NCBI RefSeq assembly: GCF_014621775.1
Contig: NZ_CP061204.1
Span: forward strand, 3,058,501-3,122,500
Direction: 5' to 3'
From: Stenotrophomonas sp. 169
GTDB lineage: Bacteria; Pseudomonadota; Gammaproteobacteria; Xanthomonadales; Xanthomonadaceae
Length of the DNA: 64,000 bases
Below the pieces are notes generated by a model. It did no database searches and was not told where the DNA came from. It saw nothing but the letters and a program-made list of their open reading frames with translations. Position numbers and translations under genes: made by a program. Shown in pieces: positions 45,701 through 55,797 of the stretch; position 1 is the first letter of the stretch; every line of letters begins with the position of its first letter.

Positions 45701-45803
45701 GGAATGCTCAGTCGAAGAACCACAGCGAGGGATAGCAGGATGGAGGTGAATGGTTTCGCAATCATGAACCAGACCCATGTGAAAGCAAGGTCGCTACTCA
45801 AAG

Positions 45804-45904
45804 GTAGTGATGGCCGCTGGCCTTCAACCTGGTGGGCCGCTCGCCTTCCGGCAAGCAGCCTACTGGCCCGAGGCCGACGTGTAACGGCCAGCGGCCGTCA
45901 CTAC
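45804..45904. repeat. GTAG-type palindrome dimer in the tolA-tolB gap
   Basis: GTAGTGATGGCCGCTGGCC (45804-45822) and GGCCAGCGGCCGTCACTAC (45886-45904) are inverted with one G-T mismatch, 63 bases apart. Both outer ends are GTAG/CTAC, as in SMAG elements, but the body is a different subtype from the GTAGCGCCGA type seen elsewhere. Confidence 0.82.
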
Positions 45905-45912
45905 CGGGGCAC

Positions 45913-46977
45913 TCAATCCGGGCGGAAGTTGAGGATCAGCGCGCGGTTGAACACCTGCTCGAAGCCGGCATAGGGCAGCGGCTGCGCGTTGAGTACCGCC
46001 GCCTCGATCGAGCGCTTGCCGGCCTCATCGTACGGACAGTTCGCGCCGACCTTGGCCGACAGCACCCGGCCGCCACGCAGCTGGGTGATGACGATCTGGC
46101 AACGCTGGCCGCTGGCGATGTTCTCCGGACGGATCCAGGCATCCTGCACCTTGGCCTGGATCGCCGCGGCATACTTGGCGGTCAGATCGTCACTGGTTCC
46201 GCCCGCGCCACCTGCCGGCTGCGCAGTGGAATTGGCGCTGGCGCTCGAGCTGGCCGCCGCTGCATTCCTCGCGGCAGCGACCTGGCGCAGCCGCTGCTCA
46301 GCCAGCTTCGCTTCCTTCTCGGCCTGCTCGCGGCGTGAACGCAGGTCGGCGATCTTCTTCTGCTTCTCCGCCTCTGCCTTGGTCTCGTTTGCTTTGCGCT
46401 CATCCTCGGCAATCTTCTTCTGCCGGTCAGCTTCCTGCTGCTTGGCCAGTCGGGCGCGCTGCTCGGCCTCTTCCTGGCGCTTGCGCTCGGTCAGATCGAT
46501 CTGCTCCTGACGACGCTTGGCCTCCTGCTCCTGCTTGGCCTTTTCCTGCGAAATGGCCAACGCGCTGACCGCATCCTGGTCGACCTTGTCCGGCTGCGCG
46601 ACGCGCTCCTGCGCTTGGGCCTGCTGCTGCGTCGGCGCGTCCATCGGGCGCGGTTCGGGCAACGGCTGCGGCGGCGGTACGGTGTCTTCCGGCACCGGCT
46701 CGGGCTCGGCGATGGGTTCGGGAATCGGCTCCGGCAGCGTCTCCAGCCGTTCGGACTGGCGCAGCGCCTGACGCGCCTCGGACATTTCCGCAGCCGATGC
46801 CATCTCGGCCTGCACGCCGGGATCGCCGGCGGCCGCATCGGTGGAGCGCTCGGGCGACCACAGCCAGGCCACGATGAAGATCAGTGCGAGCAGCAGATGG
46901 ATGAGCAGGGCCAAGCTAACCGGCCAACCCCAGTCATTCTCTTCCTTGCGCGGCGGTGGCAGGGCGTCACTGTGCAT
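45913..46977 (-). CDS. tolA: TolA, inner membrane linker of the Tol-Pal system
   Basis: 354 aa. One N-terminal membrane helix (about 19-40), a Pro/Glu-rich region, a long Lys/Glu/Ala/Gln coiled coil (about 130-245), and a TonB-like C-terminal domain (about 265-354) with KYAAAIQAKVQDAWIRP. It spans the periplasm and passes proton-motive energy from TolQR to TolB and Pal. The start overlaps tolR by 11 bases. Confidence 0.96.
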   Translation of the reverse strand: MHSDALPPPRKEENDWGWPVSLALLIHLLLALIFIVAWLWSPERSTDAAAGDPGVQAEMASAAEMSEARQALRQSERLETLPEPIPEPIAEPEPVPEDTVPPPQPLPEPRPMDAPTQQQAQAQERVAQPDKVDQDAVSALAISQEKAKQEQEAKRRQEQIDLTERKRQEEAEQRARLAKQQEADRQKKIAEDERKANETKAEAEKQKKIADLRSRREQAEKEAKLAEQRLRQVAAARNAAAASSSASANSTAQPAGGAGGTSDDLTAKYAAAIQAKVQDAWIRPENIASGQRCQIVITQLRGGRVLSAKVGANCPYDEAGKRSIEAAVLNAQPLPYAGFEQVFNRALILNFRPD

Positions 46978-47392
46978 CGCTGGCCAGGCTGAGCTTTTCT
47001 ACTTTCGCGCGCTTCAACGCGTCCATGGCATCCATCACCTTCTGGTAGGCGACGGCACGGTCCGCTGCCAGGATGACGCGCACGTCCTTGTCCTGCGCCA
47101 CGATGCCGCCCAGCCGCGCCTGCAGCTCCTCGGCGCCCATGGCCTTGGGCTCCTTGTCATCAGGCAGCTTCAGGCTGAGCTGGCCATCCTGGCGGACGGC
47201 CACGATGATCGGGTTCTGCTTGCTATCCAGTGCCTTGGCATTGGAACGCGGCAGGTCGACGTCGTAGCTCAGCGTCAGCAACGGCGCGGTGACCATGAAG
47301 ATGATCAACAACACCAGCATGACGTCGATGTACGGCACGACGTTGATTTCAGATTTGAGCTTGCGACGCTTGCGGCGACCGATAGCACTCAT
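46967..47392 (-). CDS. tolR: TolR, ExbD-family proton channel partner
   Basis: 141 aa. Basic N-terminus (RRKRRKLKSEINVVPYIDVMLVLL), one membrane helix with the essential Asp (YIDVMLVLLIIFMV), then a periplasmic domain. It couples proton flow through TolQ to TolA motion. Confidence 0.97.
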   Translation of the reverse strand: MSAIGRRKRRKLKSEINVVPYIDVMLVLLIIFMVTAPLLTLSYDVDLPRSNAKALDSKQNPIIVAVRQDGQLSLKLPDDKEPKAMGAEELQARLGGIVAQDKDVRVILAADRAVAYQKVMDAMDALKRAKVEKLSLASDAQ

Positions 47393-47411
47393 GGCGGGCT
47401 CCTCGGTGGGT

Positions 47412-48188
47412 TCAGTCGTCTACGCCGGTCTGGCGCTGCAGGATGGAGCTGAACTCATCGGCGAACGTTTCAAACCGGACCGCCATGCGCTCGACGCGGG
47501 TGGTGAAGCGGTTGTAGGCCCAGACGGCTGGAATGGCCACGAACAGACCGATCGCCGTGGCGAACAGGGCTTCGGAGATGCCCGGTGCGACCGAGGCGAT
47601 GCCGGCCTGCTCGCCGCTGTTGACCATGTCGTGCATGGTGACCATGATGCCGAACACGGTCCCGACCAGGCCCACGTAGGGGGCGGTGGAGCCGATGTTG
47701 GCGAGCAGTTCCAGATTACGTTCCAGCCGGTCCACTTCGCGGGTGTAGGTGGTGCGCATGGCGCGCTGTGCGCCTTCCAGCAACGCCCGCCCGTCCAGTC
47801 CGCGACGGTCACGCAGACGGTTGTATTCGCGGAAACCTGCCTCGAAGATCGCCTCCAGGCCCGCCACGCTGCGGTTGCGGTCGGTAGCCGAGGAATACAG
47901 CTTGCCCAGGTCGGCGCCGGACCAGAACCGGTTCTCGAACTCGTCGGCCTCGCGGGTCGCCTGCGAGAACACACGGGCCTTGCGGAAGATGATGACCCAG
48001 CTGATGAACGAGCCGGCCAGCAGCAGCAGCACGATGAGAATCACCGGGATGCTGGCTTTGGTCATCAGCTCCCAGTAATTGATGCCGCTGCGCGAGGCCT
48101 GTACGGCGGTTTCGGCGGCGGCGCTGGTGACGTCCTCCGGCAGCGCCTCGACCACCGTGGCCTGCAGGCCCAGAAGCATTGCGATCAT
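47412..48188 (-). CDS. tolQ: TolQ, ExbB-family proton channel subunit
   Basis: 258 aa with three membrane helices: about 45-65, then two late helices holding GSTAPYVGLVGTVFGIM and SEALFATAIGLFVAIPAV. The start overlaps the ybgC stop by four bases. The N-terminal 35 residues ([19 protein letters not shown]...) are longer than in E. coli. Confidence 0.96.
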   Translation of the reverse strand: MIAMLLGLQATVVEALPEDVTSAAAETAVQASRSGINYWELMTKASIPVILIVLLLLAGSFISWVIIFRKARVFSQATREADEFENRFWSGADLGKLYSSATDRNRSVAGLEAIFEAGFREYNRLRDRRGLDGRALLEGAQRAMRTTYTREVDRLERNLELLANIGSTAPYVGLVGTVFGIMVTMHDMVNSGEQAGIASVAPGISEALFATAIGLFVAIPAVWAYNRFTTRVERMAVRFETFADEFSSILQRQTGVDD

Positions 48189-48643
48189 CGTTGTTCCTCA
48201 GTCTGCAAATCAGGATTGTTCGGAGTATCAGGGTGTTGATGTGGTTTCAGCGCCAACAGCAGCGCGTCGTCCATGCCGCGCGGGCGGAAGGTCTGCGCAT
48301 CCAGTGCGGCAATCCTCACCTTCGCGTCCAGCAGCAACTGGCCGTCGCGCAGCACCTGCTGGGCGAAGACCAGGCTGGCACGCTTGCACTGCACCAGCGT
48401 CGCGGTGACCGCCAGTGCATCGTCCAGCCTTGCTGGCTTGATGAAATCCATCTCCATGGAGCGGACCGCAAACACCATGCCGTGCTCGCTGCGCATGCGC
48501 TCCTGGCCGAAGCCCAGCGCCCGCATCCATTCCGTACGCGCCCGTTCCATGAAGGCCACGTACCGCGCGTGGTAGACCACGCCACCTGCGTCGGTATCTT
48601 CCCAGTAAATGCGTGTCGGCCAACTGAACCGCGGCTCACTCAT
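48185..48643 (-). CDS. ybgC: YbgC, acyl-CoA thioesterase of the Tol operon
   Basis: 152 aa. ATG at 48643 (MSEPRFSW) is supported by its 8-base overlap with the ruvB 3' end. A hotdog fold with [17 protein letters not shown], including the catalytic Asp, fits the 4HBT/YbgC type. It hydrolyses acyl-CoA, probably tied to phospholipid metabolism. Confidence 0.94.
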   Translation of the reverse strand: MSEPRFSWPTRIYWEDTDAGGVVYHARYVAFMERARTEWMRALGFGQERMRSEHGMVFAVRSMEMDFIKPARLDDALAVTATLVQCKRASLVFAQQVLRDGQLLLDAKVRIAALDAQTFRPRGMDDALLLALKPHQHPDTPNNPDLQTEEQR

Positions 48644-49676
48644 TGTCGGATGGCTCGCTGAAAAGATCCACGGGGGCGACCTTCGGCTTGAGCCCAAGGT
48701 GGCGATACGCGCGGTGCGTGGCCATCCGGCCACGGGCGGTCCGCACCAGGAAGCCCTGCTGGATCAGATACGGTTCCACCACATCTTCCAGCGTCCCCCG
48801 CTCTTCGGACAGCGCCGCCGCCATCGACTCCACGCCGACCGGGCCGCCTTCGAAGTAGTCCACCAAGGTGCGCAGGAAACGGCGATCCAGCTCGTCGAAG
48901 CCTTCCGGATCGACTTTCAGCATCACCATCGCGGCCTTGGCCACGTCCTCATCGATGTGCCCGTTGGCTTTGACCTGAGCGTAGTCGCGCACGCGGCGGA
49001 GCAACCGGTTGGCGATACGCGGGGTACCCCGCGACCGCCGTGCGATCTCCCCTGCCCCGTCTGCCGTGCAGTCGATGCCGAGGATCTTCGCCGAGCGGCG
49101 CACGATGCGCGTCAGTTCTTCGGCGGTATAGAACTCCAGGCGCTGGATGATGCCGAAGCGATCACGCAGCGGAGCGGTGAGCAGACCGGCGCGGGTGGTG
49201 GCGCCGATCAGCGTAAACGGGGGCAGGTCGAGCTTGATCGAGCGGGCCGCCGGGCCTTCGCCGATCATGATGTCGATCTGGAAATCTTCCATCGCCGGAT
49301 ACAGCACTTCCTCGATGACCGGCGACAGGCGATGGATCTCATCGATGAACAGCACATCGTGCGGCTGCAGGTTGGTCAGCAGCGCGGCCAGGTCACCGGC
49401 CTTTTCGATCACCGGCCCGGACGTCACGCGCAGGGCAACGCCCAGTTCATTGGCGATGACATGGCTGAGCGTGGTCTTGCCCAGCCCGGGCGGGCCGAAG
49501 ATCAACACGTGGTCCAGCGCGTCACCGCGCGCCTTGGCGGCCTGGATGTAGATGTCCATCTGCTCGCGCACCGGCACCTGGCCGAGGTAGTCGGCCATGC
49601 GTTTGGGGCGGATGCTGGCGTCGACGGCGTCATCCTCGCGGGTGGCGTCGGCGCCGATGATGCGGTGCTCGGTCAT
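48636..49676 (-). CDS. ruvB: RuvB, Holliday junction branch migration motor
   Basis: 346 aa from ATG 49676 (MTEHRIIG); a TTG six codons upstream is less likely. AAA+ core: Walker [13 protein letters not shown], Walker B FIDEIHRL, sensor and arginine finger region ([17 protein letters not shown]), and a C-terminal winged helix. It drives branch migration with RuvA. Unlike E. coli, kup and a repeat unit separate it from ruvA. Confidence 0.97.
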   Translation of the reverse strand: MTEHRIIGADATREDDAVDASIRPKRMADYLGQVPVREQMDIYIQAAKARGDALDHVLIFGPPGLGKTTLSHVIANELGVALRVTSGPVIEKAGDLAALLTNLQPHDVLFIDEIHRLSPVIEEVLYPAMEDFQIDIMIGEGPAARSIKLDLPPFTLIGATTRAGLLTAPLRDRFGIIQRLEFYTAEELTRIVRRSAKILGIDCTADGAGEIARRSRGTPRIANRLLRRVRDYAQVKANGHIDEDVAKAAMVMLKVDPEGFDELDRRFLRTLVDYFEGGPVGVESMAAALSEERGTLEDVVEPYLIQQGFLVRTARGRMATHRAYRHLGLKPKVAPVDLFSEPSDNE

Positions 49677-49776
49677 CCGGTGATTATGCGGCAAATCGCC
49701 CTTGCCTCGTGCGACTGGCGTGGTCGAACGGGTGAACAGCCCCTCGCGGCTGCCTCTGACAGCGGGTTACGAGTTT

Positions 49777-49888
49777 GGGGCCGGGCGGTGGGGCTGGGCG
49801 GGGGACGCGCACAAGTACGTCCATGTAGCGCTCGTTTCGCGCCATCCATGGCGCTCAACGCCCCCGCCCAGCCCCATCGCCCGGCCCC
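49777..49888 (-). repeat. Structured palindromic repeat, copy E (full length, core on the - strand)
   Basis: 28-bp arms at 49777-49804 and 49861-49888 pair with one G-T type mismatch around a 56-nt core (49805-49860). Read on the - strand, hairpin 1 is GCGCC-ATGGAT-GGCGC and hairpin 2 is GCGC-TAC-ATGGAC-GTA-CTTGT-GCGC, the same type as copy C. Its tail (CCGCGAGGGG) lies toward ruvB at 49743-49752. It sits between kup and ruvB in the sense direction, about 100 bases before the ruvB start. Confidence 0.93.
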
Positions 49889-49938
49889 CTGACAGGTTCC
49901 GTGGCCGCCAGCCGCGTAATAAAGAAAAAGGAAAAGCG

Positions 49939-50013
49939 GTAGCGCCGACCCATGGTCGGCGAGCGCAGCGGGCCGTTGGCGGAAACATTCCGCCGAGCAC
50001 GGCTCGGCGCTAC
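49939..50013. repeat. SMAG-type palindrome dimer
   Basis: GTAGCGCCGACCCATGGTCG starts at 49939. The inverted partner, with the GAGC/GCTC stem variant, ends GGCGCTAC at 50013. A 50-bp linker (49889-49938, with AAAGAAAAAGGAAAAG) matches the one at 17079-17132 in inverted form. Confidence 0.93.
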
Positions 50014-50025
50014 CGATGACAGTGG

Positions 50026-50157
50026 CCCGTCGGGTGCAAGGAGCCCCTGAGTCAGGGGCGGCCGCGAAGCGGCGGGGTGTGGATGCTGGTGAGACGGGGC
50101 CCGCGGTTTGCGCAGCAAAGCGTGGGAGCGGCAGCGCGAATGCGATGACGTGGACCC
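50026..50157 (+). repeat. 132-bp multi-hairpin repeat (R2), copy 2
   Basis: Second copy of the element at 13911-14042, with the same three hairpins and only a few base changes. It begins 12 bases after a SMAG dimer and ends 40 bases before the kup stop. It is oriented opposite to kup transcription. Confidence 0.9.
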
Positions 50158-50197
50158 CCGTTGCTCCTGCTTCGAAGCCGAGCGCAGCGGAAGAAAA

Positions 50198-52108
50198 CTA
50201 GATCTCGACCTGCGCGCCCAGTTCGACCAACCGGTTGCCGGGAATACGGAAGAACCCGGTCGCCGGCGCCGCATTGCGATGCATCAGCGCGAACAGCTTG
50301 TCGCGCCAGATCGGCATGCCGCGGTTGGCCGTCGCTACGATCGTTTCGCGGCTGGCGAAGAACGTGGTGTCCATCGGATCGAAGTAGATGCCCCCGTGGT
50401 CGCACGAGCGCATCAGCGCCAGCGGCACGTCAGGCGTCTCCATGAAGCCGAACTTCACGTAGACCCGATGGAAATCATCCCCCACCGACTCGATCTTCAG
50501 CCGCTGGCCCTCCGCCGCGTAGGGCACCGGCAGGGTGACCACGTGCAGGAACACGTTGCGTTCGTGCAGCACCTTGTTGTGCTTCAGGTTGTGCATCAGC
50601 GCATGCGGGGCCACCGTCGGATCGGCGGTGAGGAAGACCGCCGTGCCGGGCACCCGTACCGGCGGCGCCAGCATCAGCCCCGGCAGGAAGGTATCCAGGC
50701 GGATGCCGTCCTTGCGGATCTCGTCACGCAGCAGCTCACGCCCCCGACGCCAGGTGCGCATCAGGGTGAAAAGCAGGATGCCGAGCACCACCGGGAACCA
50801 GGCACCCTGCATCAGCTTGGCACCGTTGGCGATCACGAAGCCCAGATCGATGATGAAGAAAACCACGCACAGCGCGACGATCCAGTGCCGCGACTTCGGC
50901 CACAGGCTGCGCGCCACCAGGGCCAGCAGCAGGGTGTCGATCAGCATCGTGCCCGACACCGAAATGCCGTAGGCCACCGCCAGGTTCGACGAACTCTGGA
51001 ACGCAAGCACCAGGCCGATGACCATCACCGCCAGGCCCCAGTTGATGCCGGGAATGTAGATCTGGCCGATGGTGTCGTGCGAGGTGTGCTTGATCCGCAT
51101 GCGCGGGATGTAACCCAGCTGCATGGCCTGCCGGGACACCGAGAACGCACCGGTGATGACCGATTGCGACGCAATCACCGCCGCCATCGTGGCGAGAATG
51201 ATCATCGGGTACAGCGCCCAGTCCGGCACCGCTTCGAAGAACGGGTTCTTCACCGCTTCCGGGTGCTCGAGCACCAGCGCGCCCTGTCCCAGGTAGTTCA
51301 GCACCAGGCACGGCAGCACGAAGAAGTACCACGCGTGGCGGATCGGCTTGGCGCCGAAGTGGCCCATGTCCGCGTACAGCGCCTCGCCACCGGTGACCGC
51401 CAGCACGACGGCGCCGAGGATGAACACCCCGTGCCAGCCGTGGTCCATGAAGAAGCGGATCGCCCACCACGGATTGAAGGCCTTCAGCACTTCCGGCGCA
51501 TCGACGATGTTGTACAGGCCGATCGCCGCCAACGACAGGAACCAGATGGTGGTGATCGGGCCGAACGCCTTGCCGATCTTTTCCGTGCCGAAGCGCTGCG
51601 CGGCGAACACCGCCAACAGCACCACGATGGTGATCGGCAGGATGAACTTGTGCAGGCCGGGGGCCGCGATTTCCAGGCCTTCCACCGCACCCAGCACCGA
51701 GATGGCCGGCGTGATAACGCCATCGCCGAAGAACAGCGATGCACCGAAGATGCCCAGGATGCCGACCACGTAAGCCGAACGCGACCCCTTGCGCAACGTG
51801 CGCTGGGTCAGCGCCATCAAGGCCATGATCCCGCCTTCGCCGTCGTTGTCGGCGCGCATGATGATGGTGACGTACTTCAGCGTCACCACCAGGATCAGCG
51901 CCCAGAACGCCAGCGACAGCACGCCCAGCACGGTGTCGTGATCGCTGGTCAGCCCGTAATGCCCGGAGAACGCCTCTTTCAGCGTGTACAGCGGGCTGGT
52001 GCCGATGTCACCGAACACCACGCCGATGGCGCCGATGACCAAGGCCATGCTGCTCCCGGTGGGAGCATGGCCATGAGTGCCATCAGGCGCGTTGGAAGGG
52101 CTGGACAT
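50198..52108 (-). CDS. kup: Kup, low-affinity potassium transporter
   Basis: 636 aa. It starts [18 protein letters not shown] and moves into the conserved first helix [19 protein letters not shown]. About twelve membrane helices run to about residue 445, then a soluble C-terminal domain. It imports potassium with protons across the inner membrane. In Xanthomonadaceae it sits between ruvA and ruvB, as here. Confidence 0.96.
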   Translation of the reverse strand: MSSPSNAPDGTHGHAPTGSSMALVIGAIGVVFGDIGTSPLYTLKEAFSGHYGLTSDHDTVLGVLSLAFWALILVVTLKYVTIIMRADNDGEGGIMALMALTQRTLRKGSRSAYVVGILGIFGASLFFGDGVITPAISVLGAVEGLEIAAPGLHKFILPITIVVLLAVFAAQRFGTEKIGKAFGPITTIWFLSLAAIGLYNIVDAPEVLKAFNPWWAIRFFMDHGWHGVFILGAVVLAVTGGEALYADMGHFGAKPIRHAWYFFVLPCLVLNYLGQGALVLEHPEAVKNPFFEAVPDWALYPMIILATMAAVIASQSVITGAFSVSRQAMQLGYIPRMRIKHTSHDTIGQIYIPGINWGLAVMVIGLVLAFQSSSNLAVAYGISVSGTMLIDTLLLALVARSLWPKSRHWIVALCVVFFIIDLGFVIANGAKLMQGAWFPVVLGILLFTLMRTWRRGRELLRDEIRKDGIRLDTFLPGLMLAPPVRVPGTAVFLTADPTVAPHALMHNLKHNKVLHERNVFLHVVTLPVPYAAEGQRLKIESVGDDFHRVYVKFGFMETPDVPLALMRSCDHGGIYFDPMDTTFFASRETIVATANRGMPIWRDKLFALMHRNAAPATGFFRIPGNRLVELGAQVEI

Positions 52109-52158
52109 GGAAGGGCTCGGTGGAGGTAACGAAGGGGAGTAAGACGGCTCAGCTCAGC

Positions 52159-52752
52159 TCAGCGTAGCGCCGACTGCAGCGCCTTGCGGATGACCTGGGC
52201 CACATCGTCGCCGTCGGCATGCGCATCGCGCGCCATCCGTGCCGCTTCAGCGGGCTTGTAGCCCAACTGCTGGAGCGCCACGGTGGCTTCGGACACCGGA
52301 TCGGCCGCGGCGGGGCCGCTGCTGGACGGCAATGCGCCACCGGCGCCCAGCTGGGCAGCGCGGTCGCGCAGCTCAAGCACCATGCGCTCGGCGGTCTTCT
52401 TGCCGATGCCCGGGATGCGGGTCAGCGCGGTGATGTCACCGGACTGGACCATGCGCACGAACTCTTCCACGGTCACGGCCGACAGCACGGCCAGCGCGAT
52501 CTTCGCACCGATGCCGCTGACCTTCTGCACATCGCGGAACAGGCGGCGCTCGCCCTCGCGCAGGAAGCCGTACAGCGACACGCTGTCCTCCTTCTGCGCG
52601 TAGTGCGTGTACAGGATCACCTCGCGGCCGATGTCGGGCAGGTCATAGAACGTGCTCATCGGGGCCTCAAGCTCATAGCCGACCCCGTTGACGTCCACCA
52701 CCAGCCACGGCGGTGCCTTGTAGGCCACGATTCCACGCAGGCGACCGATCAT
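52159..52752 (-). CDS. ruvA: RuvA, Holliday junction binding protein
   Basis: 197 aa. ATG at 52752 ([12 protein letters not shown]) is the family N-terminus. An OB-fold is followed by helix-hairpin-helix motifs ([40 protein letters not shown]) and the C-terminal RuvB-contact domain. It starts 13 bases after ruvC. Confidence 0.96.
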   Translation of the reverse strand: MIGRLRGIVAYKAPPWLVVDVNGVGYELEAPMSTFYDLPDIGREVILYTHYAQKEDSVSLYGFLREGERRLFRDVQKVSGIGAKIALAVLSAVTVEEFVRMVQSGDITALTRIPGIGKKTAERMVLELRDRAAQLGAGGALPSSSGPAAADPVSEATVALQQLGYKPAEAARMARDAHADGDDVAQVIRKALQSALR

Positions 52753-52765
52753 GCAGCGTTGCTCC

Positions 52766-53287
52766 TCATTTCCGGCCCCACGCCTGGCGGGCACTGAGCC
52801 CCAGGCGATTGGCCGTCGCCCGTACATGGGCATGGGTGATGGCCACGGCCAACGCATCAGCCGCGTCGGCCTGCAGCTTCGTCTTCAGGCCGAGCATGAG
52901 CCCGACCATGTGTTGGACCTGTTGTTTTTCCGCCCCACCCCGCCCTACGACGGCCAGCTTGATCTCGCTGGCCGCGTACTCGCTCACCGGCAGGTCACGG
53001 ATCACCACCGCTGAAATGGCGGCGCCGCGCGCCTGGCCCAGCTTCAGGGCGGAGTCCGGGTTGCGCGCCATGAACACCTTTTCGATGGCCACTTCCTGCG
53101 GTTGGTACTCGATGATCAGCTCGGCCAGGCCGAGCACCAGGATCTTCATGCGCTGCGGGAAATCGTCAGCGCCCAGCAGCACCAGCGGCTGATGGTGGAC
53201 ATGGGTAACGCGGCCAGCCGCATCGACGTCGATGATGCCGACCCCGGTACGTTGCGAACCGGGGTCGATGCCGAGGATGCGGGTCAT
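52766..53287 (-). CDS. ruvC: RuvC, Holliday junction resolvase
   Basis: 173 aa. RNase H-like active site: Asp7 in [14 protein letters not shown], Glu in VAIEKVF, and the late Asp cluster in [14 protein letters not shown]. It cuts four-way junctions after RuvAB migration. It follows yebC by 12 bases. Confidence 0.97.
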   Translation of the reverse strand: MTRILGIDPGSQRTGVGIIDVDAAGRVTHVHHQPLVLLGADDFPQRMKILVLGLAELIIEYQPQEVAIEKVFMARNPDSALKLGQARGAAISAVVIRDLPVSEYAASEIKLAVVGRGGAEKQQVQHMVGLMLGLKTKLQADAADALAVAITHAHVRATANRLGLSARQAWGRK

Positions 53288-53299
53288 GGGGTCTCAGGT

Positions 53300-54025
53300 C
53301 TAGGCGTGCACGCCGAGATCGGCGTTGGAGTAGACATCCTGCACGTCGTCGAGGTCTTCCAGCATGTCCAGCAGCTTCTTCACCTGCAGGGCGGTATCGC
53401 CCTCCACGGCAATATCGTTGTCCGCGCGGAAGGTGATCTCGGCATGATCGGGATTCAAACCGCCCGATTCCAGCGCATCCTTCACGGCATGGTAGCCGTC
53501 TGCGGCGGTAACCACGTCGATGGCGCCGTCTTCCGGGTAGACGATGATGTCGTCCGCACCGGCCTCGATGGCCGCCTCCGTGATGGTGTCTTCGTCGGCA
53601 CCGGAAGCGAAGTGAAGCACGCCCAGGCGCTTGAACATGAAGGCGACCGACCCTTCGGTGCCCATGTTGCCACCGCACTTGCTGAAGGCATGGCGGACGT
53701 CGGCGACGGTGCGCACCTTGTTGTCGGTCAGGCAGTCGACGATCACGGCCACGCCACCGGGCGCATAGCCTTCGTAGCGGATTTCTTCGTACTCGACGCC
53801 TTCCAGCTCGCCGGTGGCCTTCTTGATCGCCCGTTCGATCACGTCCTTGGACATGTTCGACGACAGCGCCTTGTCCATCGCCACGCGCAGCCGCGGGTTG
53901 TTGTTGGGGTCGCCTCCGCCACCACGCGCGGCAACGCCGATCTCGCGGATGATCTTGGTGAAAATCTTGCCGCGCTTCGCGTCAGACGCGTTCTTGCGGC
54001 CTTCAATCGAGGGACCTCTACCCAT
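53300..54025 (-). CDS. yebC: YebC/PmpR-family protein
   Basis: 241 aa, standard length and N-terminus ([20 protein letters not shown]). Other hallmarks are [13 protein letters not shown] and [19 protein letters not shown]. Family members have been described as transcription regulators and, more recently, as translation factors that relieve stalls at proline-rich motifs. It heads the ruvCA block. Confidence 0.95.
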   Translation of the reverse strand: MGRGPSIEGRKNASDAKRGKIFTKIIREIGVAARGGGGDPNNNPRLRVAMDKALSSNMSKDVIERAIKKATGELEGVEYEEIRYEGYAPGGVAVIVDCLTDNKVRTVADVRHAFSKCGGNMGTEGSVAFMFKRLGVLHFASGADEDTITEAAIEAGADDIIVYPEDGAIDVVTAADGYHAVKDALESGGLNPDHAEITFRADNDIAVEGDTALQVKKLLDMLEDLDDVQDVYSNADLGVHA

Positions 54026-54142
54026 GGGGGCTTCCGTTTCGCAGCGTCAGGAACAGGGCGCGGATTCTACCTGATCCCGTGGCTGCACCGTGTCGAACGG
54101 GCAAAGGGATCAGCAGGAACCCCCATCCCGGCCCGGCGGTCC

Positions 54143-54775
54143 TCAGGCTGCCGCAGCGTCGCGGCCCGGATGGAAATGCCCGTGGCGGAGGAACTGGGCG
54201 GTCTGCCGGGCGGCATCCAGCGAGAAGACCAGGCCACTGTGGCTGCAGCGGACGACGCAATGATCGGCCAATCCCGGCAGACGCGTCTCATCCAACCCCA
54301 CGGTGCCATCGGAATCCCCGTCGAACACCCCCAGCAGACTGCCGAGGCCATGGGGTACACAGCCGGCGATCAGGCCGACCTTGGCCTCGCCCTGCCAGTC
54401 GGGCAGGCCGTCCAGCAACAGCTCGCTGCTGCGACCCAATGCCGCTGCCCAGCCGTGCTCGGCCAGCGTACGGGCGGTGCCACTGCCACGCAGGGGCGAG
54501 CCGAGGCAGACCACCCGCTGCACCTGCAGCGTGGGATTCCGGCGCAGCGCCTCCAGCGCCACCAACCCGCCCAGGCTATGGCCGACCAGGGACACCGGCC
54601 CGCTGTCCTGCAAGCGTTGCAGCAACTGCGGCACGGCGATGTCCGGCCCTCCCAGCACGCTGGAGTAGCCGAAGGTCTCCACGTTGAAGCCGCGCGCGCG
54701 CAGCCGCCATGCCAACGGCCCGACCCAGGCGCGGGCGTTCCAGATGCCATGCAGAAGGAGAACCGATTGCTTCAT
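54143..54775 (-). CDS. Lipase-like alpha/beta hydrolase
   Basis: 210 aa. ATG at 54775 overlaps the upstream stop (ATGA). SVLLLHGIWNARAWVGPLAW carries the oxyanion loop, and the nucleophile elbow is VGHSLGGLVALEAL with the catalytic Ser. His is probably in the SHSGLVFS region near residue 187. No signal peptide. The short form resembles esterases of the PGAP1/lipase group; the substrate is unknown. Confidence 0.85.
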   Translation of the reverse strand: MKQSVLLLHGIWNARAWVGPLAWRLRARGFNVETFGYSSVLGGPDIAVPQLLQRLQDSGPVSLVGHSLGGLVALEALRRNPTLQVQRVVCLGSPLRGSGTARTLAEHGWAAALGRSSELLLDGLPDWQGEAKVGLIAGCVPHGLGSLLGVFDGDSDGTVGLDETRLPGLADHCVVRCSHSGLVFSLDAARQTAQFLRHGHFHPGRDAAAA

Positions 54776-55797
54776 CCGCCAAGTTTGACGCATCTGACCA
54801 TTTCCGGCGACCGCAGGCAGGCCGCTGCCCGGAATTCAATCAGGTTGCCGACTTGCCGCGGTTGGACTGTCTGCCGGATATCCAGTACCGGTCGCCCTTC
54901 GGTCCAGGCCAACAGGGCCACGGACTCGCCACCGTCCAGGTTGAGCGAGATATTCGGCGCTCCGTGCTGCCCACCCAGACGATCCAGGCGGGCCAGCGCG
55001 CCGGAAAATTCCGCCAAGGTCCAGCCGGAGTCGGCACAGCCGCGATCGGTCATCGGGGCTGCTACCAGGCGGATACATCCGCTGTCCGCGGTGGTGGGCA
55101 GGCTGACCGCTGCCCGCGGGTTGGCATCATGCGCATGCCACAGCACGCCGGGAGCGACCTGGTCGCCCCGCTCGAAGGCGAAATCCCGCGGCAGCTGGTA
55201 CAGCGGACTACCGCTGGCCTTGGCCGCGAACACCGGCGCCCCCCGCTCAGCCAGCAACGGCGCGCAGGCCAGCGAGGAGCCGTCCGCGAATCCCAGTTCG
55301 TGATAGTCATCGGCAAAGGCCGGTGGCAGCGGCAGGGTGGGCTGCGGCGTTCCGCCCTGCGTCCGCAGTGGCCCGATGGACAGATGCTCGGGGCGGTCGA
55401 CGCAGGCGCGCTGGCGGAAGTTGAAGTATCCGCCATTGATCCGCGCGCACGGCCTTGCCGCCGCCTCGCCCGCGGGAAGCACGCAGGGGTCCAACAGCGC
55501 ATCGCCCTGCACCACGTGGCCACTGAAACGACGGGGATCCAGACTCATCCACGCAAGCCGCTTGGTCACTGCGTCAGAAGGGTCTTCTGCGAGCGCGGCC
55601 GTCGTGGCGTGCTGCAGGCCCATGCGCTGGAGCAACGCCGGCGTTGCCTGCAGGTGGACGGCGACCATCCCCGGCGCCAGCGTGGTGACATGAATCGAGC
55701 GGCGCAGCTGACGCCCTTTCACCACAGCATGCCAGTGCTCCGCCGCGCGTGCTGCTGCAGGGGGCAGGCTGGCGTTGTGCACGCGGATTCTTTTCAT
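54772..55797 (-). CDS. NAGPA-like (phosphodiester glycosidase-type) domain protein
   Basis: About 341 aa from ATG 55797 (MKRIRVHNASLPP); an ATG at 55890 and one at 56007 are in frame but read through Pro-rich sequence without clear ribosome binding sites. The C-terminal half has INGGYFNF and ISLNLDGGESVALL, the two motifs of the phosphodiester glycosidase (NAGPA) fold. Related proteins act on cell-surface sugars. I see no signal peptide with the chosen start. It is coupled to the hydrolase gene by a four-base overlap, so they may act together. Confidence 0.72.
   Translation of the reverse strand: MKRIRVHNASLPPAAARAAEHWHAVVKGRQLRRSIHVTTLAPGMVAVHLQATPALLQRMGLQHATTAALAEDPSDAVTKRLAWMSLDPRRFSGHVVQGDALLDPCVLPAGEAAARPCARINGGYFNFRQRACVDRPEHLSIGPLRTQGGTPQPTLPLPPAFADDYHELGFADGSSLACAPLLAERGAPVFAAKASGSPLYQLPRDFAFERGDQVAPGVLWHAHDANPRAAVSLPTTADSGCIRLVAAPMTDRGCADSGWTLAEFSGALARLDRLGGQHGAPNISLNLDGGESVALLAWTEGRPVLDIRQTVQPRQVGNLIEFRAAACLRSPEMVRCVKLGG

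Noticed and set aside
50108..52129. 673-codon + strand open frame opposite kup, and 53102-55303 opposite ruvC, yebC and the hydrolase
   Set aside because: Both are composed of His/Arg/Asp-rich antisense sequence and span several real genes.
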